From positions 555,210 to 619,209 of the forward strand of contig NZ_JH591188.1 of the NCBI RefSeq assembly GCF_000242435.1: a stretch of 64,000 nt of DNA. The letters run 5' to 3'. Below, in pieces: positions 16,896-25,002 of the stretch; within the stretch, counting starts at the first letter, position 1, and each line of letters starts with the position of its first letter. Under the pieces are notes generated by a model. It saw only the letters and a program-made list of their open reading frames with translations, made no database searches and was not told the DNA's origin. The stretch comes from Dialister succinatiphilus YIT 11850. Its GTDB lineage: Bacteria; Bacillota; Negativicutes; Veillonellales; Dialisteraceae. The position numbers were made by a program, and so were the translations under genes.

Positions 16896-18119
16896 ATGAT
16901 AAAGAAAGCAATACTGGCAGCAGGAATTTCCCTTTTATGCCTGGCACCGGTTTATGCGGAAGAACCGGCTACCTTGACAGACCGGATTGACCGGGTGGAC
17001 GAAGTCATTTACGGCAGTGCCCAGGACGGTTCCTTGATCAGCCGGGTGGACAATGCGGACAATCTGATTTATGGCACTGGAAATTCTTCAGCCAGCGGTC
17101 TGGACAACCGGATTACCAATCTTTACACCGATGTGGTGAAGAGCGATAACGATGCCCAGCCTTCCATCGCCACCAGAGTCAATGCCATGGAATATTATCT
17201 GACCGATGAAATCAAGTCCGATTCCCTGAAAACCAGAATCGGGGATCTGGAAACCAAGGTATACGGCGCAGAAAAGAAAGGTGCTCTGGATCAGCGGCTG
17301 GCCAATCTGGAAAAATCGGTCTACGGTGACCAGCATTATGAAATGAAAACGGTGGAGCTGCCGGCCAATACAGTATTCAAGATTTCCTTAAACGATGATG
17401 TAAGCAGCAAGACGAACCAGGTAGGCGATCCGGTAACCTTTACGGTACAGGAAGATGTAAGTGTGGGTAATGTGCTGGTCCTGCCCAAAGGTTCCCAGGG
17501 AAGCGGCGTGGTGACTAAGGTGAGCCGCCCGAAAAGCTTTGGCAGAAGTGGTGCGCTGGACGTATCTTTTGACCAGGTTTTCTCTGTAGATGATGAAGTC
17601 ATTCCTACCGTACTGGGACCGGAAGCTAAGGAAAAGCTGAAAATGGAAGCCGCTGCCGTAGGTGCATCCACCATCGGCGCCCTGGCCCTGGGCCCCATCG
17701 GTCTGGTGGGCGGGTTCTTCGTGAAGGGCAAGGATGTGAGCCTCCCGGCAGGGAGCACTCTTTACATTGAAACCCAGGAAGCCGTCACCACCAAGGGCCT
17801 GGAACTGACCAATGGTGCGCCCAATGCGGTGATCCGGAAACGGGTGGTACGGTCTGCAGCAGCCACTGAAGAAACGACGGCTGCCGCTTCGGACAATGAA
17901 GTCAAAGAGACCGCTTTACCGGCAGAAGCAGAGAAAAAGGCAGGAGCTGAAGTGAAGGAAAAGGCAGAAGCGAAGGCTGAGGAATCGGCCTCTGCCATGA
18001 ATGAAAAGGCGAAGGCGGAATTGGAATCGGTACGGGAAAAAGATACGGAAAAGGATGCTGCCAAAGCAGCAGGTTCCAGTGAAGAGACGCCTTCTGTAGT
18101 GATCGTGAGAAATGATTAA
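16896..18119 (+). CDS. Exported envelope protein with R-x-(5,7)-YG repeats
   Basis: Periplasmic or outer-membrane-associated protein of 407 residues with a signal peptide (cleavage after VYAEE-like, about residue 22). Residues about 27-145 contain repeated short helices ending in (I/V)YG: RVDEVIYG, NADNLIYG, DLETKVYG, NLEKSVYG. A beta-rich domain follows (about 150-300; VELPANTVFKISLNDDVSSK, VGDPVTFTV, VLPKGSQGSGVV). The C-terminal 100 residues are Ala/Glu/Lys-rich. The middle domain recalls TrbI/DUF-type beta domains of Negativicutes surface proteins (impression only). It directly abuts the LptD-like gene. Confidence 0.75.
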   Translation: MIKKAILAAGISLLCLAPVYAEEPATLTDRIDRVDEVIYGSAQDGSLISRVDNADNLIYGTGNSSASGLDNRITNLYTDVVKSDNDAQPSIATRVNAMEYYLTDEIKSDSLKTRIGDLETKVYGAEKKGALDQRLANLEKSVYGDQHYEMKTVELPANTVFKISLNDDVSSKTNQVGDPVTFTVQEDVSVGNVLVLPKGSQGSGVVTKVSRPKSFGRSGALDVSFDQVFSVDDEVIPTVLGPEAKEKLKMEAAAVGASTIGALALGPIGLVGGFFVKGKDVSLPAGSTLYIETQEAVTTKGLELTNGAPNAVIRKRVVRSAAATEETTAAASDNEVKETALPAEAEKKAGAEVKEKAEAKAEESASAMNEKAKAELESVREKDTEKDAAKAAGSSEETPSVVIVRND

Positions 18120-19748
18120 ATGAGGAAAATATACTTAAAACTGCTGGCCCCTCTCCTCTTCTCTTCTCTGCTGGCTATGCCTGCAGGAGCGGAGGAACCG
18201 GAGGGCTTAGGAGAAGAAGCGGCGGAACCGGAAACTTCCTCTTCTGCATTGGTCTTTGATGCCAAAGGGGTAGCCCGGCCGGTCACCTCTTACGAGGCGG
18301 CCGAAGCAGCGGCATCCAGAGATAAAAAGGATACAGCCAAAGCAAAAGACAAGGACAAAAATAAAAATAAGGATGGTCAGGAAGAAACGGCAGCAGACAG
18401 CGGGATTTCAGCAGAAAACCCCATGTATGTCACTGCTGACCGCATGCGCTATAACGATACCACCGGCGACGTGGATGCCATGGGGAAAGTGGTGATCCGG
18501 CACATGCTTGACACCTACCAGACAGAATATGTATATGGCAATTCCATTGCCCAGAAATATGTGATACCGGGAGAAGTGCACTGGGTCAATCCCACCACCC
18601 GCTTGAAGGCGGAAAGGGCCGATTATGACGGGGCTAAATCCATAGGCCGTTTTGAAAAAATGGACGGCTGGGAATCAGGAACCTATTATTTCAAAGGTGC
18701 CAGCGGCGTGTATGACCGCATCGCCAATAAACTGGTGGTGGAAAAAGGGTATTTTACCACGAAACATGCTGTAGCCAAAGTACCGGATTATCGGATTGAG
18801 GCGGATTCCATCGATATTTACCCCAATGACCATTATGTGGCTCACAATGTGAAGCTCATGGCGAAGAATACCACCCTCATTACTCTTTCCAGCTATACCG
18901 GTTCCCTCAAGCGTGATGACAGTGAAGTGAGTCTGTGGTCTCTGATTCCACGCCCTGTTTTTGACAGTGATAACGGCATGGGACTCCATAATGAAATCAC
19001 GGTGCCCCTGGACCATAATCCGGACCTGGCCTTTTATATGAAGAACCGCTGGTACACCAAATCCGGCTACAAACCGGACATGGGCGTACGCTACCGCACC
19101 CCTTTGGGTACAGCCCGCTTGCGCTATGCAGAGGAGGAAAGCTCCACCAATGATGACGGCGGTATCTGGGTAAAGAAGAGACCCTCCCTGGAATTTGATA
19201 CAAATCATTTCTATCTGGGGAAATCCCGTTTCTATACAGGAGCCCACGGGGAATGGGGCTACTGGGATGAAGACCACGGCGGCAGACACCCCAAGGGAGC
19301 CTATAAGGGCTTTGACCTTTATATTTCCGGCGATCCCTGGAAACTGGGGAAATTCATGAATTTCAGCTGGAAGGCAGGCTATGCGAAGGATTACTACAGT
19401 TATTCCAACAATATCCGCCGCAACAGCTATTACTCCCTGGGTCTTTCCGGCGGCTACGGTCCGCTGGCATCCTGGATCTACTATACGGACCGTGATCTGA
19501 AAGGCTACACTCCCTACTACTACGACAGCTACAGCAGTGAAAAACCGCTGAGCCTGGGATTCCGCTGGCAGGCCACCAGACTGGATGCCTTCAGCCTGGC
19601 CTGGACCATTGATACCGTGAACGGGCGTCTGGATCATCGGTACTGGACCTACTACAGGGATATGCATTCTTTCTATGCCTGGATCCGGTATGATGATATT
19701 GAAAAGGAAACCCGCTTCATGATTATGCCGAAGGACTTTAAGTTCTAA
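18120..19748 (+). CDS. LptD/OstA-like outer-membrane protein
   Basis: Outer-membrane protein of 542 residues, probably part of lipopolysaccharide export. It has a signal peptide (about 1-24) and a low-complexity Lys/Glu region (about 55-95). Next is an OstA/LptA-like beta-jellyroll segment (about 100-220; MYVTADRMRYNDTTGDVDAMGKV, split here as MYVTADRMRY and TGDVDAMGKVVI). A C-terminal region rich in alternating Tyr/Trp/Gly strands follows, as in a beta-barrel. It is shorter than the roughly 780 residues of proteobacterial LptD. The start immediately follows the previous stop. This gene is the clearest sign that the organism has an outer membrane. Confidence 0.8.
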   Translation: MRKIYLKLLAPLLFSSLLAMPAGAEEPEGLGEEAAEPETSSSALVFDAKGVARPVTSYEAAEAAASRDKKDTAKAKDKDKNKNKDGQEETAADSGISAENPMYVTADRMRYNDTTGDVDAMGKVVIRHMLDTYQTEYVYGNSIAQKYVIPGEVHWVNPTTRLKAERADYDGAKSIGRFEKMDGWESGTYYFKGASGVYDRIANKLVVEKGYFTTKHAVAKVPDYRIEADSIDIYPNDHYVAHNVKLMAKNTTLITLSSYTGSLKRDDSEVSLWSLIPRPVFDSDNGMGLHNEITVPLDHNPDLAFYMKNRWYTKSGYKPDMGVRYRTPLGTARLRYAEEESSTNDDGGIWVKKRPSLEFDTNHFYLGKSRFYTGAHGEWGYWDEDHGGRHPKGAYKGFDLYISGDPWKLGKFMNFSWKAGYAKDYYSYSNNIRRNSYYSLGLSGGYGPLASWIYYTDRDLKGYTPYYYDSYSSEKPLSLGFRWQATRLDAFSLAWTIDTVNGRLDHRYWTYYRDMHSFYAWIRYDDIEKETRFMIMPKDFKF

Positions 19749-19761
19749 GGGACATAGTGTT

Positions 19762-19777
19762 ACTGGTGAGCTGGTGG
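19762..19777 (+). repeat. Short CTAG-type octamer array
   Basis: CTGGTGAGCTGGTGG: two degenerate units of the 8-bp repeat between the LptD-like gene and the PilP-like gene. Confidence 0.45.
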
Positions 19778-19826
19778 ATTCTTCTTTATAAGATGGTTCT
19801 GTCTCTTTGGGAAAGGAGGAATCCCT

Positions 19827-20354
19827 ATGGCCATACAGCGCAGATGGATTCTTCCTTTAGGCGCCCTGGCGGCGGTGGGCCTTACCCTTTGGGGCATTTA
19901 CGGCGTGGGCACTGCAGGCACACTTCTTCCTGAAAAAAGGGCTGCCTCTTCTCCTGTGGAAGTTCTGCCGGAGGAAGAGGATGGCCTCTCCCTGAAATAT
20001 GATGCTGCCCTCCATCGAAGGGGAAAGCCCTTGCAGGATCCTTTTCATGCCGATGCACTGGTGCCTGTAGAAAAGGGAAGGCCGCCGCTTCCGGTCGTAG
20101 AAGGAAGGGAAGAGGCCCCTGGCGGAAAGGCGCCGGAGCTGAAGAAAAAAGAGACATCCTCCGCCTCGGGGCTTCCGGTGCTGAAAGGAGTCATGGCTTA
20201 TGGCTCTCAGCGGAGGGCCCTTTTGGAAATGGACGGAACTTCCATAGTTGTAAAGGAAGGAGAGAGGGCAGGTCCATGGGACGTATCGGACATTCAGGAC
20301 AGAAAAGTGACCCTTGTTTCCGGAGGAAACAGTCTTACCTTGACCATACGTTAA
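19827..20354 (+). CDS. PilP/GspC-like secretin partner
   Basis: Inner-membrane-anchored periplasmic protein of 175 residues. A single membrane helix (about 8-30) precedes a proline-rich spacer. A small C-terminal domain (about 115-175) contains VLKGVMAYGSQRRALLEMDG and VVKEGERAGPWDVSDI, the pattern of the HR/PilP domain that docks on secretins. Supporting this, a secretin gene overlaps its end by 79 nt. GGAAAGGAGGAATCC precedes the start. Whether it serves type IV pili, competence or type II secretion cannot be decided from these two genes. Confidence 0.75.
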   Translation: MAIQRRWILPLGALAAVGLTLWGIYGVGTAGTLLPEKRAASSPVEVLPEEEDGLSLKYDAALHRRGKPLQDPFHADALVPVEKGRPPLPVVEGREEAPGGKAPELKKKETSSASGLPVLKGVMAYGSQRRALLEMDGTSIVVKEGERAGPWDVSDIQDRKVTLVSGGNSLTLTIR

Positions 20355-21748
20355 GAGGGAGCAGCATTCTTTTATGCTGCGCCCTTTTTGCCTGTGTTCC
20401 TCTGGGGCTGGAGGCCAGGGAAGAGTCCTGGGACCGGCCCGTTCATGACATGGTGGCCGAGGAACTTTCCGGCGGCATGCAGCCATCCCCAAGGGAAGAG
20501 GCGCCTTCTGCCGTCAGAATTACTCCGTCTGCCAGGCGGGATTTCAGCCTCCATGTAGCCGGCGCTCCGGCCATGGAAGTCATCCGCACCCTGGCGGAAA
20601 TGACAGGAAAGAACCTGGTATTTTCAGGAGATTTGACGGAAACAGTGACAGCCAGCCTGGACCATGTGACTCCGGAAGAAGCGCTTTCTTCCATCCTTGC
20701 CTCCTGCGGTCTTTCGTCCAGAACTGAAGGGTCCACTCTTATTGTATTCAACAGCCGCCTGGAAAAGAATGCGGTGTCCGGCACCCGGGCGTTCCGCCTG
20801 TCCTATGCCAATGCAGAGGAAGTGGCCATGGGACTGGAAAAGGTGATGGACAAGGGAAAGGTTACTTTCAGCCCTTCTGCTAATACGGTCATTGCCAGCG
20901 GCACGCCCCGGGAGCTCATGCAGGCGGAAAGTCTGGTGAAAGCGCTGGATGTGCCGGAAAAACAGGTGAAAGTGGAAGCGGAAGTGGTGGCTGTTAATAA
21001 AAGCTATGCCAAAGACCTGGGCATTGACTGGGATTTCAAAAGTCTTACAGGCAGCGCTTCCTATGACCGGGACAGCTGGAGTGAACAGCACTATGTTACC
21101 GATGACAGCGGCCACATTCTCTTCGACAGCGACGGCAATCCAAGGGTCAGGAATATAGAAAGAAACGGGTGGGATGTGACCATTCCCGACGGGTATGCCG
21201 GTATTTCCTATGGCCGGTCTCTTACAGGCCATCCCTATACCTTTTTCTTTCAAGCCAAACTGAATGCCCTGGTAACCAGGGGGAAGGCGAAAGTACTGGC
21301 CCGGCCCAGCGTGGTGACCATGAACGGCAGGGAAGCGGAAATCCTCATAGGCAGCCGCATCCCGGTGATTGTGGAACATATGGAAAACGGGGTCAAAACC
21401 ACGGCGACAGAATACAAAGATGCCGGCATTAAACTGACCTATACGCCTATTATCAGCAGAAATGATGAAATCACTGCCGATGTTCATGCGGAAGTGGCCA
21501 CGCCCTACCTGGTGCCGGAAATGAAGGCCTATCGCATTATTACCCGCTCCGCCAACACCATGGTGCGGCTGCAGTCAGGCGACATGCTTACCATTGGCGG
21601 ACTTATCGATAAAGAACAGGCCAGAACCATGAGGAAGGTGCCGATTCTGGGAGACATTCCCTTACTGGGCCGGCTCTTCCAGAGCCGCAGTACGTCTACG
21701 GAGGAATCGGAAATCGTTATCGTCATTAAGGCAGATATTGTGAAGTAA
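20276..21748 (+). CDS. Secretin (PilQ/GspD family)
   Basis: Outer-membrane secretin of 490 residues forming the export channel of a type IV pilus, competence or type II system. A late signal sequence (about 28-47) precedes STN/N1-like domains (about 70-215; LTETVTASLDHVTPEEALSS, FSPSANTVIASGT). The secretin core follows (about 225-490), ending in TIGGLIDKE and VPILGDIPLLGRLFQS. The only in-frame ATG lies 79 nt inside the upstream gene, giving an unusually long pre-signal stretch of about 27 residues. A non-ATG start near 20354 would give a more normal signal peptide. No assembly ATPase or pilin gene is nearby. Confidence 0.88.
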   Translation: MGRIGHSGQKSDPCFRRKQSYLDHTLRGSSILLCCALFACVPLGLEAREESWDRPVHDMVAEELSGGMQPSPREEAPSAVRITPSARRDFSLHVAGAPAMEVIRTLAEMTGKNLVFSGDLTETVTASLDHVTPEEALSSILASCGLSSRTEGSTLIVFNSRLEKNAVSGTRAFRLSYANAEEVAMGLEKVMDKGKVTFSPSANTVIASGTPRELMQAESLVKALDVPEKQVKVEAEVVAVNKSYAKDLGIDWDFKSLTGSASYDRDSWSEQHYVTDDSGHILFDSDGNPRVRNIERNGWDVTIPDGYAGISYGRSLTGHPYTFFFQAKLNALVTRGKAKVLARPSVVTMNGREAEILIGSRIPVIVEHMENGVKTTATEYKDAGIKLTYTPIISRNDEITADVHAEVATPYLVPEMKAYRIITRSANTMVRLQSGDMLTIGGLIDKEQARTMRKVPILGDIPLLGRLFQSRSTSTEESEIVIVIKADIVK

Positions 21749-21830
21749 ATAGAAGAGCTATAGTTTCTGATTGCCCGGGGTCTGAACTCTTTTAAACCTA
21801 TGAATCCTTTTATATACAAGTGAGAAAGAA

Positions 21831-23717
21831 ATGGCAGTTTTAAAAATCAGCGGATTATCAAAATCCTTTGGAATCAAAACAGTTTTTGAAAACGTTTCCT
21901 TCGAAGTAAGGAGCGGCGAACGAATCGGCCTTGTAGGTGCCAATGGCGCCGGCAAGACCACTCTTTTGAAGTGCATTATGGGAGCGGAGGAAGCGGACAA
22001 GGGCTCCGTGAAAGCCAGTGATGGCGCCATTATCGGCTACCTCCGCCAGGATTTCAACTACACCAGCCATACCATCCGGGAGGAAATGGAAGATGCCTGG
22101 AAAGATGTGCTCTATTACAAGGACCGGATGGAGACCCTGGCCAGGGAGCTGGAAAGCAGTAAAAGCGATGAGAAACTGGTGGAAGCCTATGGCCGTGCGG
22201 AAGCCCGCTTTGAATTTCTGGGAGGCTATGACTATGAATCCACCACCCGGAAAATTCTGACAGGCCTGGGCTTTTCCGATGATGACTGGGACAGGGATAT
22301 CCATTCCTTCTCCGGCGGGCAGAAGGTGAGAATCAACCTGGCCGCTGCTTTTGTGCGTCATCCCGATTTCCTCCTTCTCGATGAACCGACGAACCATCTG
22401 GACATGGGCATGCTGGAATGGCTGGAGGAGTACCTTCGCTCCTACAAAGGCGGTATCCTCATGATTTCCCATGACCGCTATTTCCTGGACGGTGCAGCTA
22501 CAGGAATCATTGATCTGGAGAATCACCATATCCGTTCCTTCCGTGGCGGCTATACCCGGTATATGGAAACGAAGGAAAACCAGGACCGGGCCTATGAGAA
22601 AGCCTATGAAAAACAGCAGGAACATATCAAGGAGACTGAGGAATACATCCGCCGCTACAAAGCAGGCATCAAAGCCAAGCAGGCCAGGGGGCGTCAGTCC
22701 CAGCTGAACCGGCTGGTGAGGCTGGAGAAACCGGTGCACCAGGCATCCCTTCGTTTCCATTTTGACCCGCCTCAGGAATGCGCAGATAAGGTGCTCGATG
22801 TGCTTCGGGTAGAAGGATCCTATGGCAGCCATATTCTTTTCAAGGATCTCACTATCCATATCAAAAAGGGAGAAACAGTGGGACTCATCGGTCCCAACGG
22901 CGCAGGCAAGACCACCATCCTGAAAATGATTACGGGAGAGAAGAAGCCTGATACCGGTTTTATCCAGCTGGGCAATAATGTGAAAATGGGTTACTATTCC
23001 CAGGAACAGGAACGACTCCATCCGAAGCTCACAGTGCTTGACGAAGTGCGGGATACATTCAACTTCGGTGAAAAAGAAGCCCGTAACATTCTGGGCATGT
23101 TCCTCTTCCGTGGAGATGACGTATTCAAGACGGTAGGCATGCTTTCCGGCGGCGAAAAGGCCCGCCTGTCCCTGCTCTGCCTGTTCCTGGAAAAACCGAA
23201 TTTCCTCATTCTCGATGAACCGACGAACCATCTGGATATTCCCACCAGGGAAATCATGGAAGATGCCATCGAGGCCTTTTGCGGCACCTGCCTGGTGGTA
23301 TCCCATGACCGCTATTTCCTGGATAAAGTGGCAGACCGGATTCTGGAGCTGGATCACGGAAAGCTCACAGAATACCTGGGCAACTACAGCTACTACAAGG
23401 AAAAGAAACAGGACCTTGAGGCTTTTGAAAAGGACAGGAACGGTAAAGAGGAAGAAGAAGAGAAAGAGACGGAAGAAAAAAAACGGGAAAATGAGCACCA
23501 GGTGAAAACCGAGGTTTCCGCCGCCGATGTATCCAAATTAAGTCATGTGGAAATGGAAATCGGGCGGCTGGAAGCAACTATGAAAATGTACACGGTGCAG
23601 ATGAGCATGAATCCTGAAAATTATGCAAAACTGGCCGATGAGTATGAGGAAGCGAAAAAGAAGCTGGACAAGCTGTACGCGAAGTGGGACGAACTGGCGG
23701 AAAAGACGGAGTCCTGA
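21831..23717 (+). CDS. ABC-F family ATPase
   Basis: Soluble duplicated ATPase of 628 residues acting on ribosomes. It has two nucleotide-binding domains: Walker A GANGAGKTT (about 37-45) with signature SFSGGQKVRI, and GPNGAGKTT (about 356) with signature LSGGEKARLS. Each has LLDEPTNHLD or LILDEPTNHLD. An interdomain linker of about 80 charged residues (about 240-320) is the P-site-tRNA-interacting motif of ABC-F proteins. A C-terminal charged coiled coil (about 540-628) resembles that of Uup. There are no membrane segments. Subgroup is uncertain. Confidence 0.93.
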   Translation: MAVLKISGLSKSFGIKTVFENVSFEVRSGERIGLVGANGAGKTTLLKCIMGAEEADKGSVKASDGAIIGYLRQDFNYTSHTIREEMEDAWKDVLYYKDRMETLARELESSKSDEKLVEAYGRAEARFEFLGGYDYESTTRKILTGLGFSDDDWDRDIHSFSGGQKVRINLAAAFVRHPDFLLLDEPTNHLDMGMLEWLEEYLRSYKGGILMISHDRYFLDGAATGIIDLENHHIRSFRGGYTRYMETKENQDRAYEKAYEKQQEHIKETEEYIRRYKAGIKAKQARGRQSQLNRLVRLEKPVHQASLRFHFDPPQECADKVLDVLRVEGSYGSHILFKDLTIHIKKGETVGLIGPNGAGKTTILKMITGEKKPDTGFIQLGNNVKMGYYSQEQERLHPKLTVLDEVRDTFNFGEKEARNILGMFLFRGDDVFKTVGMLSGGEKARLSLLCLFLEKPNFLILDEPTNHLDIPTREIMEDAIEAFCGTCLVVSHDRYFLDKVADRILELDHGKLTEYLGNYSYYKEKKQDLEAFEKDRNGKEEEEEKETEEKKRENEHQVKTEVSAADVSKLSHVEMEIGRLEATMKMYTVQMSMNPENYAKLADEYEEAKKKLDKLYAKWDELAEKTES

Positions 23718-23730
23718 ATGCTCACGGGTA

Positions 23731-23790
23731 AGGGCAGTCAAAAAAATCCTGAAAAGCAGAAGCTTTTCAGGATTTTTTGATTGCCCTTTT
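23731..23790. terminator. Shared bidirectional terminator
   Basis: A long hairpin, AAAAAATCCTGAAAAGC-AGAA-GCTTTTCAGGATTTTTT, with outer GGGCA/TGCCC pairing. It separates the convergent ABC-F and bofA operons and touches the last codon of bofA. Confidence 0.92.
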
Positions 23791-24040
23791 ACCCCACCAG
23801 ATTCAGAAGGGCCAGCACAATGGTGCCGGGGACTCCGAAGAGGGCTACCACAATGCCATGCATGGTGGTAAGGGTCATATGGGTGATTCCGATGGTATTC
23901 AGCAGCCAGAAGAGAAGACCGCCCATAATGATATTGCCGATGATTTTTTTCACAAACCGGGCAAAGAGGAAGAACGCCACAATGATGACGATGACACTGG
24001 TAATGCCATATCCGCCCAGGGCGCCTAAAGATTCAATCAT
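23789..24040 (-). CDS. BofA-family membrane protein
   Basis: An 83-residue protein of the pro-sigmaK processing inhibitor family. There are two or three hydrophobic helices (about 13-30, 36-52, 60-82) with the family glycine pattern (FFLFARFVKKIIGNIIMGG). In Bacillus BofA controls the SpoIVFB protease. Here it is the distal gene of dnaX-ybaB-recR, as in many Firmicutes including non-sporeformers, so a sporulation role is not implied. It starts 4 bp after the recR stop. Confidence 0.85.
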   Translation of the reverse strand: MIESLGALGGYGITSVIVIIVAFFLFARFVKKIIGNIIMGGLLFWLLNTIGITHMTLTTMHGIVVALFGVPGTIVLALLNLVG

Positions 24041-24044
24041 GGTA

Positions 24045-24635
24045 TCAGATTTCCTTTCTGTTTTCCACGGCTCCCGCCAGGGTGATGCCGTCAGTATAGC
24101 CTACGGCGCCGCCGGCAGGAATGCCCCTGCCGATGCGGGTGACTTTGATGCCCGACGGTTTGATGAGCCGGGAAAGATAGTAGGCCGTGGCTTCACCTTC
24201 CGTATCCGGATCCGTGGCAATGATGACTTCTTTCACATCGTTCTTCTCCAGCCGTTTCAGGAGTTCCTTGATTTTCAGCTGCTCAGGACCTATGCCGTCC
24301 AGAGGGGAGAGAACGCCGTGAAGAACGTGGTACAGGCCGTGGTATTCCTGACTCTGCTCCATGGCGGTCACATCCTGGGGCTGTTCTACCACGCAGATGA
24401 TGGAATGGTCACGGCGGTCATCACTGCAGATGTCGCAGGGGTCCGAGGTGGCCAGATTGCAGCAGGTAGAGCAGTAGCATACCCTGCTCCTGGCATGGCG
24501 GATGGTATCCAGAAATAGATCCACTTCCTCCTGGGGACGTTCCAGCATGAAGTAAGCCAGACGGCGGGCGCTTTTTACGCCGATGCCGGGAAGCTTTCTG
24601 AACTGCAGGGCTACTTCTTCCAGATCTTTATTCAT
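24045..24635 (-). CDS. recR: Recombination protein RecR
   Basis: DNA-binding repair protein of 196 residues that acts with RecF and RecO to load RecA at gaps. A helix-hairpin-helix (LPGIGVKSARRLAYF, about 15-29) is followed by a zinc-finger cysteine cluster (about 53-70). The Toprim domain has VVEQPQDVTAMEQ and ATDPDTEGEATA. The C-terminal Walker B-like element is in GIPAGGAVGYTDGITL. Length is standard. The start overlaps the ybaB stop by one base. Confidence 0.96.
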   Translation of the reverse strand: MNKDLEEVALQFRKLPGIGVKSARRLAYFMLERPQEEVDLFLDTIRHARSRVCYCSTCCNLATSDPCDICSDDRRDHSIICVVEQPQDVTAMEQSQEYHGLYHVLHGVLSPLDGIGPEQLKIKELLKRLEKNDVKEVIIATDPDTEGEATAYYLSRLIKPSGIKVTRIGRGIPAGGAVGYTDGITLAGAVENRKEI

Positions 24636-24961
24636 CAGAACATGCCGCCGGGAAGGCCCAGGCCTCCGGTGACCTGGCTCATGCTCTTCTGTACCATTTC
24701 ATCGGCTTTCTTGCCGGCTTCGTTGACAGCGGTGGTGATGAGGTCTTCCAGCATTTCCGGATCTTCCGGATCGATGGCATCTTTAGCGATTTTCAGTGCG
24801 GTAATCTGCTTTTCACCGTTCATGGTGAGGGAAACGGCGCCGCCGCCTACGGATACGTCAACGGTCTGTTTCTTCAGTTCTTCCTGCTTCTTCTGCAGTT
24901 CTTCCTGCATTTTCTTCGCTTTTTTCAGCATGTTCTGCATCTGTGCTTTATTTCCAAACAT
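24635..24961 (-). CDS. YbaB/EbfC nucleoid-associated protein
   Basis: A 108-residue DNA-binding protein. The N-terminal amphipathic helix (LKKAKKMQEELQKKQEELKK) and the strand VDVSVGGGAVSLTMNGE are typical, and it ends in a Gly/Met-rich tail (GGLGLPGGMF). It is thought to bind DNA as a dimer. GGAGG precedes the ATG. The conserved position between dnaX and recR supports the call. Confidence 0.95.
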   Translation of the reverse strand: MFGNKAQMQNMLKKAKKMQEELQKKQEELKKQTVDVSVGGGAVSLTMNGEKQITALKIAKDAIDPEDPEMLEDLITTAVNEAGKKADEMVQKSMSQVTGGLGLPGGMF

Positions 24962-25002
24962 AATGAATCCTCCTTAAGGTAATATTGAATCAATTTCCTG
25001 TT

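Noticed and set aside
21858-23498. 546-codon frame antisense to the ABC-F gene
   Set aside because: Shadow frame; the plus strand encodes two complete ATPase domains with all motifs.
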